This document shows, piece after piece, positions 1-8,327 of a stretch of 64,000 nt of DNA. Position 1 is the stretch's first letter. Each line of letters starts with the position of its first letter. The position numbers and the translations under genes were made by a program. The stretch spans positions 1,314,361 to 1,378,360 of the forward strand of contig NZ_JAIFZO010000002.1 of NCBI RefSeq assembly GCF_026341275.1. The letters are read 5' to 3'. Source of the DNA: Streptomyces ortus. Lineage in GTDB: Bacteria > Actinomycetota > Actinomycetes > Streptomycetales > Streptomycetaceae. The notes below the pieces were generated by a model. The model saw nothing but the letters and a program-made list of their open reading frames with translations. It searched no databases and was not told the DNA's origin.

Positions 1-196
1 CGGTGTAGTGGACGAGCAGGTCGTCCAGTTCGCGGGCGAACTCGGGGTCGGACTTCGCCTTGTCGTACTCGACGGCGACCTCGTCCACGGCGGCGACCAG
101 CGCCTCCGGGATGAACTTGCCGCCGAACGCGCCGAAGTAGCCCTCGGCGCTGGGAACCCGGCCCTCGGGATCGGGAATGAAGAACTCGCTGGACAT
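1..196 (-). CDS. trpB: Tryptophan synthase beta chain, N-terminal part (cut by window edge)
   Basis: This is the first 65 or so residues of the PLP enzyme that condenses indole with serine to make tryptophan, working as a complex with TrpA. The visible start MSSEFFIPDPEGRVPSAEGY followed by FGAFGGKFIPEALV is the conserved TrpB N-terminus (GxFGGxxxPE). The ATG at 194-196 is preceded by a GAGG ribosome site. The catalytic lysine region lies outside the window. It is the next gene after trpM and trpC on the same strand, as expected for a trpC-trpM-trpB-trpA operon. Confidence 0.95.
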   Translation of the reverse strand, partial: MSSEFFIPDPEGRVPSAEGYFGAFGGKFIPEALVAAVDEVAVEYDKAKSDPEFARELDDLLVHYT

Positions 197-384
197 GCGG
201 TTACCTCGCAGGGGCGTCGGCCCCGGGATAGGTCGGAAGGGGGTCACGTAGGTCTCGTCTGCGGTTCGGCAGCGCCCTTCGGGGGCGCGGGGCCGTGACA
301 TGTGCGGCTCCGCCGCGGGGCGCGCCCAGCCCTCACCGGCCCGCGGTTTCACAACGGGCATCCGGCGGAACGTTTGGACGCGGC

Positions 385-690
385 TCAGCTCACCGCAGGT
401 GACACGCGCCGACGCCATCGCATGCCGTTCACCTGACCGGGCTCGTCACCGATGACGTACCGCACCCGGCGCCCGTGCACGCGCCGCGCGGGCGCCCGGC
501 AGCCACGCGGACGGCAGCCGCGGGCGAGCCGGGCGTACGGGCCGTGGGCCACCGGGAGCCCGGGCCGGGTCGCGGGGCCGGCGGGACTCTGCGGACACTC
601 CCCGACGGCGACGGGCCCCAGGCACGCCGGACCACCGTCGGGGCGGGAGCCCGGACGGGTGGCCGTGGCGGGGGTGCGGTCGGCGCTCAT
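385..690 (-). CDS. trpM: TrpM-type small Arg-rich protein of the trp operon
   Basis: This small basic protein between trpC and trpB corresponds in position and sequence to TrpM (formerly TrpX) of Streptomyces, a roughly 63-residue protein linked to tryptophan metabolism and development. The conserved part is the C-terminal half, with LARGCRPRGCRAPARRVHGR and then VRYVIGDEPGQVNGMRWRR. I place the start at the ATG at 690, ten bases after the trpC stop, giving 101 residues. No Shine-Dalgarno precedes it, so a shorter form from an internal GTG is possible. No enzymatic motif is visible. The 190 bases between it and trpB are GC-rich and contain hairpin-forming sequence but no gene. Confidence 0.65.
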   Translation of the reverse strand: MSADRTPATATRPGSRPDGGPACLGPVAVGECPQSPAGPATRPGLPVAHGPYARLARGCRPRGCRAPARRVHGRRVRYVIGDEPGQVNGMRWRRRVSPAVS

Positions 691-699
691 CGGGAGGGG

Positions 700-1509
700 T
701 CAGCCCCGTCCGTGCCGCAGCGCGGGGTGCGCGCCCGCGGCGACCAGGTCGGAGACGGCGGTCTTCGGGTCCCGGCCGGTCACCAGGGACTCGCCGACGA
801 GTACGGCGTCGGCGCCCGCGTTGGCGTAGGCGATGAGGTCGTGCGGGCCGCGGACACCGGACTCGGCGATCTTCACGATGTGCGCGGGGATCTCGGGCGC
901 GATGCGCTCGAAGGTGCCGCGGTCGACCTTGAGGTCCTTGAGGTTGCGCGCGTTGACGCCGATGACCTTCGCCCCGGCGTCCACCGCCCGGTCGATCTCG
1001 TCCTCGTCGTGCACCTCGACGAGCGGGGTGAGCCCGATGGACTCGGCGCGCTCGATGAGGGACTCCAGGGCGGGCTGGTCGAGGGCGGCCACGATCAGCA
1101 GCGCGAGGTCGGCCCCGTACGCGCGGGCCTCCCACAGCTGGTACGACGTGACGATGAAGTCCTTGCGCAGCACCGGGATGTCGACCCGGGCCCGGACGGC
1201 CTCCAGGTCGGCCAGCGAGCCGCCGAAGCGGCGCTGCTCGGTGAGCACGGAGATGACGGCCGCGCCGCCCGCCTCGTAGTCCGCGGCGAGGGCCGCGGGG
1301 TCGGCGATCGCGGCGAGCGCGCCCTTGGACGGGCTGGAGCGCTTGACCTCGCAGATGACCTTGACGCCGTCGCCGCGCAGGGCCGCGACACCGTCCTTGG
1401 CGGGCTGAGCCTTCGCGGCGCGCTCCTTGAGCTCGTCGAGGCTGACCCGCGCCTGCCGTTCCGCGAGGTCGGCACGGACTCCGTCGATGATCTCGTCGAG
1501 CACACTCAC
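700..1509 (-). CDS. trpC: Indole-3-glycerol phosphate synthase
   Basis: TrpC closes the ring of CdRP to form indole-3-glycerol phosphate, the step before tryptophan synthase. The protein is 269 residues and has the family landmarks [13 protein letters not shown] (substrate-binding lysine loop), [35 protein letters not shown] and AESGV near the C-terminus. The reading frame is open further upstream, but the GTG at 1509 is chosen because it gives the standard start [17 protein letters not shown] and has GGGAAGGGGG just before it. trpM and trpB follow on the same strand. Confidence 0.95.
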   Translation of the reverse strand: MSVLDEIIDGVRADLAERQARVSLDELKERAAKAQPAKDGVAALRGDGVKVICEVKRSSPSKGALAAIADPAALAADYEAGGAAVISVLTEQRRFGGSLADLEAVRARVDIPVLRKDFIVTSYQLWEARAYGADLALLIVAALDQPALESLIERAESIGLTPLVEVHDEDEIDRAVDAGAKVIGVNARNLKDLKVDRGTFERIAPEIPAHIVKIAESGVRGPHDLIAYANAGADAVLVGESLVTGRDPKTAVSDLVAAGAHPALRHGRG

Positions 1510-1701
1510 GCGAGCGGCCCCCTTCCCAGACGGTGAACGGTTGAAGCAGTTGAAGCGGTTGGTGCGCTTGGTGCGGTTCCGCGTAGACCGGGTTTCGTCG
1601 CATCGGGCGAAACCGGTGGTCACTGCGATGGTATCCGCAGGAGGGCTTGGGCCTCACATCCGGTTGACGCCGGTCCCACTACCTGGACGTTCCCTGATTG
1701 A

Positions 1702-2166
1702 TCAAGGGTGCAGCCAGCCACCGAACGGCAGGTTCCGGACAACGGTGAAGACCAGCGACAACGCGCCGAGGCTCCACAGCAGGGGCGGGCCGGGATCGAT
1801 GTCCATCGGCCGGCCGCGGGCCGTGCGGACCACCCAGACGGTCCACAGCGCGGCGAAGACCAGATAGCCGAGCACGGCGAGCGCGTTGGCCCCGAGGGCC
1901 GCCCCGAGGTCGCCGTGCACGACGGCGTAAGCGCTGCGCAGCCCTCCGCAGCCGGGGCAGTACAGGCCGGCGTAACGGAGCAGGGGGCAGGCGGGGTAGT
2001 GGCCCGGTTCGTTCGGGTCGACGGTTCCCACGTACGCGAAGGCCGCGGCGACGGCCAGGAGGATCCCGCCGGGCACGGCGAGCCGTCGCAGCATCGCAGC
2101 GGATCCGGGAGCGGCTCCGGAGGGGTCTCCGGGGGCGGGCGTCACTCTCTGGGATTCGGCGTTCAC
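1702..2166 (-). CDS. DUF2752 small membrane protein
   Basis: A membrane protein of about 154 residues with the DUF2752 signature: a YCPGCGGLRSAYA cysteine motif between hydrophobic segments, after FAYVGTVDPNEPGHYPACPLLRYAG. About three membrane segments are visible (roughly LAVPGGILLAVAAAFAYV, ALAVLGYLVFAALWTVWVV and LLWSLGALSLVFTVVRN). The two CxxC-like cysteines suggest metal binding or redox, but no function is established. The start is uncertain (GTG 2166, ATG 2175 or ATG 2202), since none has a clear ribosome site. It sits between trpC and the HGxxPAAW gene on the same strand, so it may be co-transcribed with trp genes. Confidence 0.75.
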   Translation of the reverse strand: MNAESQRVTPAPGDPSGAAPGSAAMLRRLAVPGGILLAVAAAFAYVGTVDPNEPGHYPACPLLRYAGLYCPGCGGLRSAYAVVHGDLGAALGANALAVLGYLVFAALWTVWVVRTARGRPMDIDPGPPLLWSLGALSLVFTVVRNLPFGGWLHP

Positions 2167-2268
2167 GCGTCGCATTCTGCCGCGCGGGGGTGCGGGCCGC
2201 ACGCGGCGGGAGGCGGCCCCGGCGCTGGCTCCACGCGCCGGACCCGCCTCCTGGGCAGCCTGCCGGGG

Positions 2269-2502
2269 TCAGCTCTCGGCCGACGCCACCTGGTGGGTGG
2301 GGTGCGAGTTCTTCGGCTGGCCGAGGCCCGCCGCGCGCATGGCCATGCCGACCACGCCGCCGAGGACGACGATGACCATGCCCGCCCAGAAGCCCAGCGG
2401 GCTGGCCAGCACCATGAAGGCACCGGAGACGCAGAAACCGATGAAGGCGATGATGACACCGGTCCAGGCGGCCGGGGTGTGGCCGTGGCTGCTGCCCGCC
2501 AT
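2269..2502 (-). CDS. HGxxPAAW family small membrane protein
   Basis: A 77-residue protein starting MAGSSHGHTPAAW, which carries the HGxxPAAW motif that names this actinobacterial family. Two hydrophobic segments follow (VIIAFIGFCVSGAFMVLA and GFWAGMVIVVLGGVVGMAM). The ATG has a good GAGGAG ribosome site. The family is conserved next to trp genes in streptomycetes and its function is unknown. A role at the membrane is all the sequence supports. Confidence 0.85.
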   Translation of the reverse strand: MAGSSHGHTPAAWTGVIIAFIGFCVSGAFMVLASPLGFWAGMVIVVLGGVVGMAMRAAGLGQPKNSHPTHQVASAES

Positions 2503-2660
2503 GACTTGCTCCTCGTTGCTGTACGTGTGTGAGTACGTGGGTGAGCCGGACGCTCACCCCCATTGTCCCGCACGGGCGTGGGTGAGTTCAGCGGGGGTGC
2601 GCGATGGGCTCCCGGCGACCGCGGCCCGCTGGGCGGACGCGGAGGGCTGCGCCCTTTCGG

Positions 2661-2767
2661 GGGCGCGGGGAACGGCGCAATCTTCTGTCTTTGATCCTTC
2701 AGGGGCGCGGGGAACGGCGCAATCTTTTGTCTTTGATCCTTCAGGGGCGCGGGGAACGGCGCAATGG
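2661..2767. repeat. Three copies of a GC-rich intergenic repeat, period 42
   Basis: The core GGGCGCGGGGAACGGCGCAA begins at 2661, 2703 and 2745, exactly 42 bases apart, and is separated by AT-richer spacers containing TCTTTGATCCTTCA. The same core recurs near 21.6 kb and 34.0 kb. It occupies the 307-base gap between the HGxxPAAW gene and the TIGR02234 gene, in which I see no other feature. Spacers are near-identical and there are no cas genes, so it is not a CRISPR. Confidence 0.85.
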
Positions 2768-2809
2768 GCGCAATCTCTTCGTCCCCGGACGCAACCCCCC
2801 GTGGAACGG

Positions 2810-3442
2810 TTACGCCCCCGTAGGGTCCTCGCCCCGGTCGAGCGCCTTCCAGATCTCCTCCGGCCGGTCGGGATCGACCGGCGTCCGGGCCCGCCGCGGC
2901 CGAGGCGTCCCGTCCCGCTCATACCGCCCCGACATGGTCGGCCAGCCCCGCCCGTACCGCAGCGCCAGCAGCCCCGCGACGAGCAGCAGCAGCCCACCCG
3001 CCGCGGCCACGTACGGCCAGCCGGTGTGCGTCATCGTGCCCACGGTCGCGGCGGTGTCCCCGGTCGCCGCCGCGGCCTTCTCGTCCAGCGCGGAGCTGTC
3101 GGAGAGGCCGAGGAGCGCCGAGGCGATCGTGCCCGCGCCGGAGAGCGCGAGAAGGCCGGCGACCAGGAAACGCCCGGCCCGGCGGACGGCGAAGACGGCG
3201 ACGAGGGAGGCGAGTCCCACGATCGCCAGGGCGGCGGGGACGCCCGTGACGTCACTTCCTGAGGCGCTCAGCGGGAAGTCGCCGCCGGCCACGGTCGCCG
3301 TGCCGCCCGACCAGCCGCGCCGGGTGGCGAGCAGCACGAGGGCCGCGCCGAGCGCGCCGGACAACAGGGCGACGGCGAGGCTCCGGCGGCCGGCGCGGCC
3401 GGGCCCGGGGGCTTCGGATCGGGGGTGCGGTACAGCAGTCAC
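2810..3442 (-). CDS. TIGR02234 family Trp-biosynthesis-associated membrane protein
   Basis: A 210-residue membrane protein of the family found beside trpE in actinobacteria. Four hydrophobic segments are visible (LAVALLSGALGAALVLLAT, AALAIVGLASLVAVFAV, FLVAGLLALSGAGTIAS and YVAAAGGLLLLVAGLLAL), with a charged C-terminal tail. The conserved TRRGW stretch follows the first segment. The GTG at 3442 is chosen because it gives a short cytoplasmic leader TAVPHPRSEAPG. Its job is unknown; genomic association with trpE is the only clue. Confidence 0.88.
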   Translation of the reverse strand: MTAVPHPRSEAPGPGRAGRRSLAVALLSGALGAALVLLATRRGWSGGTATVAGGDFPLSASGSDVTGVPAALAIVGLASLVAVFAVRRAGRFLVAGLLALSGAGTIASALLGLSDSSALDEKAAAATGDTAATVGTMTHTGWPYVAAAGGLLLLVAGLLALRYGRGWPTMSGRYERDGTPRPRRARTPVDPDRPEEIWKALDRGEDPTGA

Positions 3443-3550
3443 GTACCCCACTATCGCCTGAACTCCGGGCGAACCGTCACCCGAGGACACGTGAGCCACG
3501 TCGCACTGACCAGAATTGTCGCCTTGTCGACCTGCTCGCGCGTGCCGCCC

Positions 3551-3573
3551 CGGGCCCGTCGGAACGGGGCCCG
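3551..3573 (-). terminator. Hairpin just after trpE
   Basis: CGGGCCC and GGGCCCG flank a nine-base loop and begin directly after the trpE stop codon. There is no T-run, so it may only weaken read-through into the membrane protein gene 108 bases further on. Confidence 0.45.
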
Positions 3574-5061
3574 TCAGGAGAGCCGGTTGGCCGTGTGGAC
3601 CGCGCGCAGGACCGCCGCCGCCTTGTTGCGGCACTCGGTGTCCTCGGCGACGGGGTCCGAGTCGGCGACGACCCCGGCGCCCGCCTGCACGTACGCCGTG
3701 CCGTCGCGCAGCAGGGCCGTACGGATGGCGATCGCGGTGTCGGAGTCGCCCGCGAAGTCGAGGTAGCCGACGCAGCCGCCGTACAGACCGCGCCGCGAGG
3801 GCTCCAGTTCGTCGATGATCTGCATCGCGCGGGGCTTGGGGGCGCCCGAGAGCGTGCCGGCGGGGAAGCAGGCGGTCAGTACGTCGAAGGCCGTACGCCC
3901 CTCGGCGACCCTGCCGGTGACGGTCGACACGATGTGCATGACGTGCGAGTAGCGCTCGATGGACATGAAGTCGACGACCTCCACGGAGCCGGGCTCGCAG
4001 ACCCGGCCCAGGTCGTTGCGGCCCAGGTCGACGAGCATCAGGTGCTCGGCGCGTTCCTTGGGGTCGCCGATCAGCTCGTCGGCGAGGGCCTGGTCCTCCT
4101 GGACGGTGGCGCCGCGCGGCCTGGTGCCCGCGATGGGGTGGACCATCGCCTGCCCGTCCTCGACCTTGACCAGGGCCTCCGGGGAGGAGCCCACGACATC
4201 GAAGCCGTCGAAGCGGAAGAGGTACATGTACGGGGAGGGGTTGGTCGCCCGCAGGACCCGGTAGACGTCCAGCGCGCTCGCCGTGCACGCCGTCTCGAAG
4301 CGCTGGGAGGGGACGACCTGGAAGGCCTCGCCGGCCCGGATGCGCTCCTTGATGTCGTCGACGGCGACCTGGTAGTCGGGGCCGCCCCAAAGTGCCGTGT
4401 ACTCGGGGAGTTCGGACGGCGGGAGCGCGGCGGGCGGCTGCGAGACGGGCCGCGACAGGTCCGCCTCCATGGCGTCGAGGCGGGCCACGGCGTCGTGGTA
4501 GGCCTCGTCGACGCCCGAGTCGAGGTCGTTGTGGTTGATCGCGTTGGCGATCAGCAGGACCGAGCCGTCCCAGTGGTCCAGGACGGCGAGGTCGCTGGTG
4601 AGCAGCATGGTCAGCTCGGGCAGCTTCAGGTCGTCGCGCTCGCCGGGGCCGATCTTCTCCAGGCGGCGCACGATGTCGTAGCCGAGGTAGCCGACCATGC
4701 CGCCGGTGAACGGCGGAAGCGCCTGGCCGTGGGCGAGGTCGTGCGGGGTGTGCAGGGTCTCGATGGTGGCGCGCAGGGCCGCGAGGGGGTCGCCGTCGGC
4801 CGGGACGCCGACGGGCGGGGTGCCGAGCCAATGCGCCTGTCCGTCGCGCTCGGTGAGGGTGGCTGCCGACCGGACGCCGACGAAGGAGTAGCGGGACCAC
4901 GTGCGGCCGTTCTCCGCGGACTCCAGGAGGAAGGTGCCGGGGCGCTCGTCGGCGAGCTTGCGGTAGAGCGCGACGGGTGTGTCGCCGTCCGCGAGGAGCT
5001 TGCGGCTGACGGGGATGACACGCCGGTCGGTGGCCAGCTTGCGGAAGGTGTCGAGGTCCAT
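3574..5061 (-). CDS. trpE: Anthranilate synthase component I
   Basis: TrpE converts chorismate to anthranilate with ammonia supplied by TrpG, which is not in this window. The 495-residue protein has the N-terminal feedback-inhibition motif LLES near residue 44 (TFLLESAENGRTWSRYSF) and the chorismate-binding core: PIAGTRPRG near residue 315, DLGRNDLGRVC, HIVSTVTG, FPAGTLSGAPKPRAM and GAGVVADSDP. The ATG at 5061 follows the hisI stop by 11 bases. hisI and trpE therefore look co-transcribed, and there is no room for a Trp leader-peptide attenuator directly before trpE. Confidence 0.96.
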   Translation of the reverse strand: MDLDTFRKLATDRRVIPVSRKLLADGDTPVALYRKLADERPGTFLLESAENGRTWSRYSFVGVRSAATLTERDGQAHWLGTPPVGVPADGDPLAALRATIETLHTPHDLAHGQALPPFTGGMVGYLGYDIVRRLEKIGPGERDDLKLPELTMLLTSDLAVLDHWDGSVLLIANAINHNDLDSGVDEAYHDAVARLDAMEADLSRPVSQPPAALPPSELPEYTALWGGPDYQVAVDDIKERIRAGEAFQVVPSQRFETACTASALDVYRVLRATNPSPYMYLFRFDGFDVVGSSPEALVKVEDGQAMVHPIAGTRPRGATVQEDQALADELIGDPKERAEHLMLVDLGRNDLGRVCEPGSVEVVDFMSIERYSHVMHIVSTVTGRVAEGRTAFDVLTACFPAGTLSGAPKPRAMQIIDELEPSRRGLYGGCVGYLDFAGDSDTAIAIRTALLRDGTAYVQAGAGVVADSDPVAEDTECRNKAAAVLRAVHTANRLS

Positions 5062-5072
5062 GGCCGCTGACC

Positions 5073-5486
5073 TTACTGATCCACGGCCGGTACGCCGGAA
5101 CCGGCGTCCCCGGTCCTCTCCGCGAGCAGCACGTCGGCGTCGAAGCAGGTGCGGTCGCCGGTGTGGCAGGCGGCGCCCACCTGATCGACCTTGACCAGCA
5201 GGGTGTCGGCGTCACAGTCGAGGGCCACGGACTTGACCCACTGGACGTGCCCTGAGGTGTCGCCCTTGACCCAGTACTCCCGGCGGCTGCGGGACCAGTA
5301 GGTGCACCGCCCGGTCGTCAGCGTGCGATGCAGCGCCTCGTCGTCCATCCAGCCGAGCATCAGCACCTCACCGGTGTCGTACTGCTGGGCGATGGCGGGT
5401 ACGAGCCCGTCGGCGCCGCGCTTGAGGCGTGCGGCGATCTCGGGGTCCAGGCCGCTGGGCCTGCTGGGCGTGGGCGTGCTGGTCAT
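5073..5486 (-). CDS. hisI: Phosphoribosyl-AMP cyclohydrolase
   Basis: HisI opens the adenine ring of phosphoribosyl-AMP in histidine synthesis. The 137-residue protein shows [21 protein letters not shown], the [18 protein letters not shown] substrate region, the metal-binding LDCDADTLL aspartates and the zinc cysteines in [12 protein letters not shown]. The start is ATG 5486; an ATG at 5495 in the same frame would add three residues. It is separate from the main his operon and heads the trpE transcript. HisE is not encoded in the window. Confidence 0.95.
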   Translation of the reverse strand: MTSTPTPSRPSGLDPEIAARLKRGADGLVPAIAQQYDTGEVLMLGWMDDEALHRTLTTGRCTYWSRSRREYWVKGDTSGHVQWVKSVALDCDADTLLVKVDQVGAACHTGDRTCFDADVLLAERTGDAGSGVPAVDQ

Positions 5487-5628
5487 GCCGACCATTGTGC
5501 CGCGCCGGCCGTACGCGCCCGGACGGCGTCCACTGGCTGAGAGGGTCGGCCCGACGGGGACCCGTGGACGGCGGACCGGTGGCCCGGAGGAGTGGGCGTA
5601 CCGCGGGAGCGGTCGTAGGCTGGCAGGC

Positions 5629-6264
5629 ATGTCGACCCATGCGAAGCGTGAACGACTTCTCCTCGCCGATCTGTTGGAGGCCGAGGGACCGGACGCCCCC
5701 ACTCTGTGCGAGGGCTGGAACACCCGCGATCTCGCCGCCCACGTCGTGGTGCGCGAGCGCCGCCCGGACGCCGCCGGCGGCATCCTGATCAAGCAGCTCG
5801 CGTCCCGGCTCGACCGGGTGATGGCGGAGTTCGCCGCGAAACCGTACGAGGAGCTGATCCAGCTCATCCGTACGGGGCCGCCGCGATTCTCGCCGTTCAA
5901 CCTGAAGCAGATCGACGAGGCGTCGAACGCGATCGAGTTCTACGTCCACACCGAGGACGTACGCCGTGCCCGGCCCGACTGGGTGCCCCGGGTGCTCGAC
6001 CCGGTCTTCCAGGACGCCCTGTGGTCCCGGCTCGAACGCGTCGCCAGGATGATGGGCCGGGGCGCGCCCACCGGTCTGGTCCTGCGCCGCCCGGACGGCC
6101 AGACGGTCGTCGCCCACAAGGGCACCCCCGTGGTCACGGTCACCGGGGACCCCTCGGAGCTGGTCCTCTTCGCCCACGGCCGCCAGAGCGTGGCCGACGT
6201 GGAGGTGGACGGCGACAAGGACGCGATCACCAAACTCCAGGAAACCAAGCAACTGGGCCTGTAG
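5629..6264 (+). CDS. TIGR03085 family metal-binding protein
   Basis: A 211-residue protein of the actinobacterial TIGR03085 family, related to the mycothiol-dependent maleylpyruvate isomerase (DinB-like helical bundle) group. The N-terminal half has [21 protein letters not shown], where the histidine in AAHVV is a typical metal ligand, and the middle contains the HTEDVRRA histidine. The C-terminal part is sterol-carrier-like ([17 protein letters not shown]). The ATG at 5629 follows GGCAGGC. The gene is alone on the plus strand, divergent from hisI. The true substrate is unknown. Confidence 0.85.
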   Translation: MSTHAKRERLLLADLLEAEGPDAPTLCEGWNTRDLAAHVVVRERRPDAAGGILIKQLASRLDRVMAEFAAKPYEELIQLIRTGPPRFSPFNLKQIDEASNAIEFYVHTEDVRRARPDWVPRVLDPVFQDALWSRLERVARMMGRGAPTGLVLRRPDGQTVVAHKGTPVVTVTGDPSELVLFAHGRQSVADVEVDGDKDAITKLQETKQLGL

Positions 6265-6277
6265 GCCGGGCACGTCC

Positions 6278-6306
6278 CCCGCGCCCTGTACCGCCAGGGG
6301 CGCGGG
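6278..6306. terminator. Hairpin between convergent genes
   Basis: CCCGCGCCCTG pairs with CAGGGGCGCGGG, with one extra base in one arm and six bases in the loop. It lies between the stops of the TIGR03085 gene (6264) and the MFS gene (6314), so it can terminate both strands. It resembles a degenerate copy of the dispersed repeat. Confidence 0.55.
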
Positions 6307-6313
6307 CGGACAC

Positions 6314-7582
6314 CTACAGCGGCAGTTCCGCCCTCCGCAACGCCCCGGACCCGAGCCCCGCCAGCCCTCCGAGCGCACACACGCCCGCACTGGCGACGAA
6401 CACGGGCCCTGTCCCCCAGAGAGCGACCGCGGCACCGGTCAACGGGAACGTGAGCGGGGCGATGCCCAGGCTGAAGAGGCCGGCCACGGAAGTCACCCGT
6501 CCGATGAACGCGGGGTCCGACTCGGTCTGCATCAGCGCCGAGCACAGCGCCCCGCTCAGCCCGGCGAGCAGGCCCACGGCGAGCGCCACGCCGACGGCCG
6601 CGGCGAGCGTGGGCGCGTACGCGATCGCCCCGACGGCGACGGCCCCGACGGTGATCGTCGCGGACAGCGCCAGCCCCGCGCGCGGGACCCTTCCCCGCAC
6701 GGTCAGCAGCAGGGACATCGCTCCCGCCCCGGTCCCGAAGCCGGCCAGCACCCAGCCCATCCCCGAGGCACCCCAGCCGCGTTCGTCCGCGAGGAGGGTG
6801 AGTCCGACGTTCAGCGGCCCGACGAACCCGAGGTCGCTCAGCGCGATGACCACCATGAGCCGGGCGAGGACGGGGTTGCGCCGGAGGTAGGTCAGTCCGT
6901 CGCGGAGATCCCGTGCGGCCGTCGGCCGTGGAAGCTGTTCCTGTCCGGCGGCCCCCTCCCGTGATCGGTGTCGTATCCGGACGGCCGCCAGCAGCGGCAG
7001 CGCGACCGCGAAGAGCAGGGCGGCCGTGCCGAAGGCCGCCGCGGCGCCGCCGAGCGCCACTCCGAGGCCGCCGAGCGGGGCGCCCAGTACGTTCGCGAGC
7101 CGGTTCGCCATGCCCCGCATGCCCTGTACACGGGCCAGTTGGCCACGGGCGGTGATCCGGGCCGGCAGCGCACCCAGGGCGGGCATGAGCACGGCGTCGA
7201 CCACGCCGAAGATCAGGGCGAGCGCCCCGAGCAGCCAGAGCCCGGGGCTGCTCACCAGCAGCAGGGCGGCGACGGCGACCACCGTCGCGCACCGCACGCC
7301 GTTGCCGGCGAGCAGCACGCGACGCGGGCCGAAACGGTCGGCGACCACTCCCCCGCCGAGCATGAGCAGAGCACGCGGCAGGGCGCTCGCGGCCATCACG
7401 AGCCCGGCCTGCGAGGGCGTGCCCGCCTGCACGGCGGCCCAGGACAGCGCCACGTAGTAGACGTTGTCGCCGATCGCCGAGGAGGCGTACGCGCCGAGCC
7501 AGCGCAGGACGTCGGGGTCGCGGTGGGCGGGGCGCTCAGGGGTCGGCGGGGCGGCTTCGGAGATCGCGGGAGTGACGGTCAC
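6314..7582 (-). CDS. MFS transporter
   Basis: A 422-residue major facilitator transporter with about twelve membrane segments. Family marks are GDNVYYVALSWAAVQAG in segment 1, the loop 2-3 motif DRFGPRRVLLAGN, and RRNPVLARLMVVIALSDLGFVGP after the central loop, a layout common in enterobactin-exporter-like (EntS/MdtG) proteins. The GTG at 7582 has a strong AGGAGG seven bases upstream. It starts 29 bases after the ArsR-type regulator gene, so the two form an operon and the regulator probably controls export. The cargo cannot be read from the sequence. Confidence 0.9.
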   Translation of the reverse strand: MTVTPAISEAAPPTPERPAHRDPDVLRWLGAYASSAIGDNVYYVALSWAAVQAGTPSQAGLVMAASALPRALLMLGGGVVADRFGPRRVLLAGNGVRCATVVAVAALLLVSSPGLWLLGALALIFGVVDAVLMPALGALPARITARGQLARVQGMRGMANRLANVLGAPLGGLGVALGGAAAAFGTAALLFAVALPLLAAVRIRHRSREGAAGQEQLPRPTAARDLRDGLTYLRRNPVLARLMVVIALSDLGFVGPLNVGLTLLADERGWGASGMGWVLAGFGTGAGAMSLLLTVRGRVPRAGLALSATITVGAVAVGAIAYAPTLAAAVGVALAVGLLAGLSGALCSALMQTESDPAFIGRVTSVAGLFSLGIAPLTFPLTGAAVALWGTGPVFVASAGVCALGGLAGLGSGALRRAELPL

Positions 7583-7611
7583 GTCGGTGGCCTCCTGGGA
7601 CGCACGGACTG

Positions 7612-8199
7612 TCAGGCACGGAACGGGAACGCGAGCGCGTGCAGCGCGACGTTCTCGCGCCCCTCGGTCTCGCCCGCGGCCTCGGCGGCCCGCCCCTTCT
7701 CGTCGTACTTCTTCGCGAGGGCGAGCAACTCCTCGCTCAGCTCGGCCAGTTCGGCGGCGGTCAGCCGCAGCAGGGACTCGTTGTCCGGGGCCGCGGAGGC
7801 CCACTCGGGGCCCCAGGTCAGTCGTTCGTCGAGGTAGCGGCGGTACATGTCGGATCGCTGCTGGTGGAAGAGCCGGGTGGCGGCGAGGTGCGCGGCGGCC
7901 CGCTCGGGTGCGTACCGGAAGTCCTCGTCCCTGATGCTCACGCCTTGGGTGGCGGGCTGCCACCAGCGTTCGCGGGCGTCGCCGCTCTGCGGGTCGGCCG
8001 CCTCGATCAGCCCGTGCTCGGCGAGCTTGCGCAGGTGGTAGCTGACCAGCGAGACCGCTTCGTCGACCTGCTCGGCGAGCTGGGAGGCGGTGGCGGTACG
8101 GGCCACGCACAGGCCTCGGTAGAGCCGCATCCGGAGGGGGTGGGCCAGGGCCTTGAGGGTGCCCAGGTCCGTGATGGGGTGGTTCTCCGTGCCGGTCAT
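7612..8199 (-). CDS. ArsR-type winged-helix transcriptional regulator
   Basis: A 195-residue regulator with a winged helix at residues 10-75: LKALAHPLRMRLYRGL, then ATASQLAEQVDEAVSLVSYHLRKLAEHGLIE, the typical ArsR recognition helix and wing. The long C-terminal part (VSIRDEDFRYAPERAAAHLAATRLFHQQ and an ELAELSEELLALAKKY helix) is like helix_turn_helix_20-type regulators and lacks obvious metal-binding cysteines. It precedes an MFS gene in an operon and follows an AT-rich dyad that may be its own operator. Confidence 0.9.
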   Translation of the reverse strand: MTGTENHPITDLGTLKALAHPLRMRLYRGLCVARTATASQLAEQVDEAVSLVSYHLRKLAEHGLIEAADPQSGDARERWWQPATQGVSIRDEDFRYAPERAAAHLAATRLFHQQRSDMYRRYLDERLTWGPEWASAAPDNESLLRLTAAELAELSEELLALAKKYDEKGRAAEAAGETEGRENVALHALAFPFRA

Positions 8200-8226
8200 G
8201 ACAACACCGTAGATACGAAAGAAAAC

Positions 8227-8262
8227 TTGTGCAATAAAAACTGCGCAACTTTTCTTGCATAA
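8227..8262. promoter_or_regulatory. AT-rich dyad upstream of the ArsR-MFS operon
   Basis: TTGTGCAATAAAA (8227-8239) and TTTTCTTGCATAA (8250-8262) are inverted repeats matching at 11 of 13 positions around a central TGCGCA. The element begins 27 bases upstream of the regulator's ATG, and its sequence is strikingly AT-rich for this genome. Autoregulation by the downstream regulator is inferred. Confidence 0.55.
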
Positions 8263-8272
8263 CCGCGTGAAA

Positions 8273-8303
8273 AGAGCCCCGGCCGCTCAGCGGCCGGGGC
8301 TCT
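8273..8303 (-). terminator. Intrinsic terminator of the his operon
   Basis: Perfect 15-base arms (AGAGCCCCGGCCGCT and its complement) around one central base, starting 24 bases past the hisF stop and followed on the minus strand by a short TTTT-containing run. It separates the his operon from the ArsR gene on the same strand. Confidence 0.85.
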
Positions 8304-8327
8304 CGTCGGTGCGGCGTCGGTGGAACG

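Noticed and set aside
1510..1623. Extra 38 codons before trpC as a leader peptide or longer TrpC
   Set aside because: The GTG at 1509 has the ribosome site and the family start. The extra part has no tryptophan codons and no homology.
2661..2767. CRISPR array
   Set aside because: Only three units, spacers almost identical and no cas genes. It is a tandem of a dispersed element.
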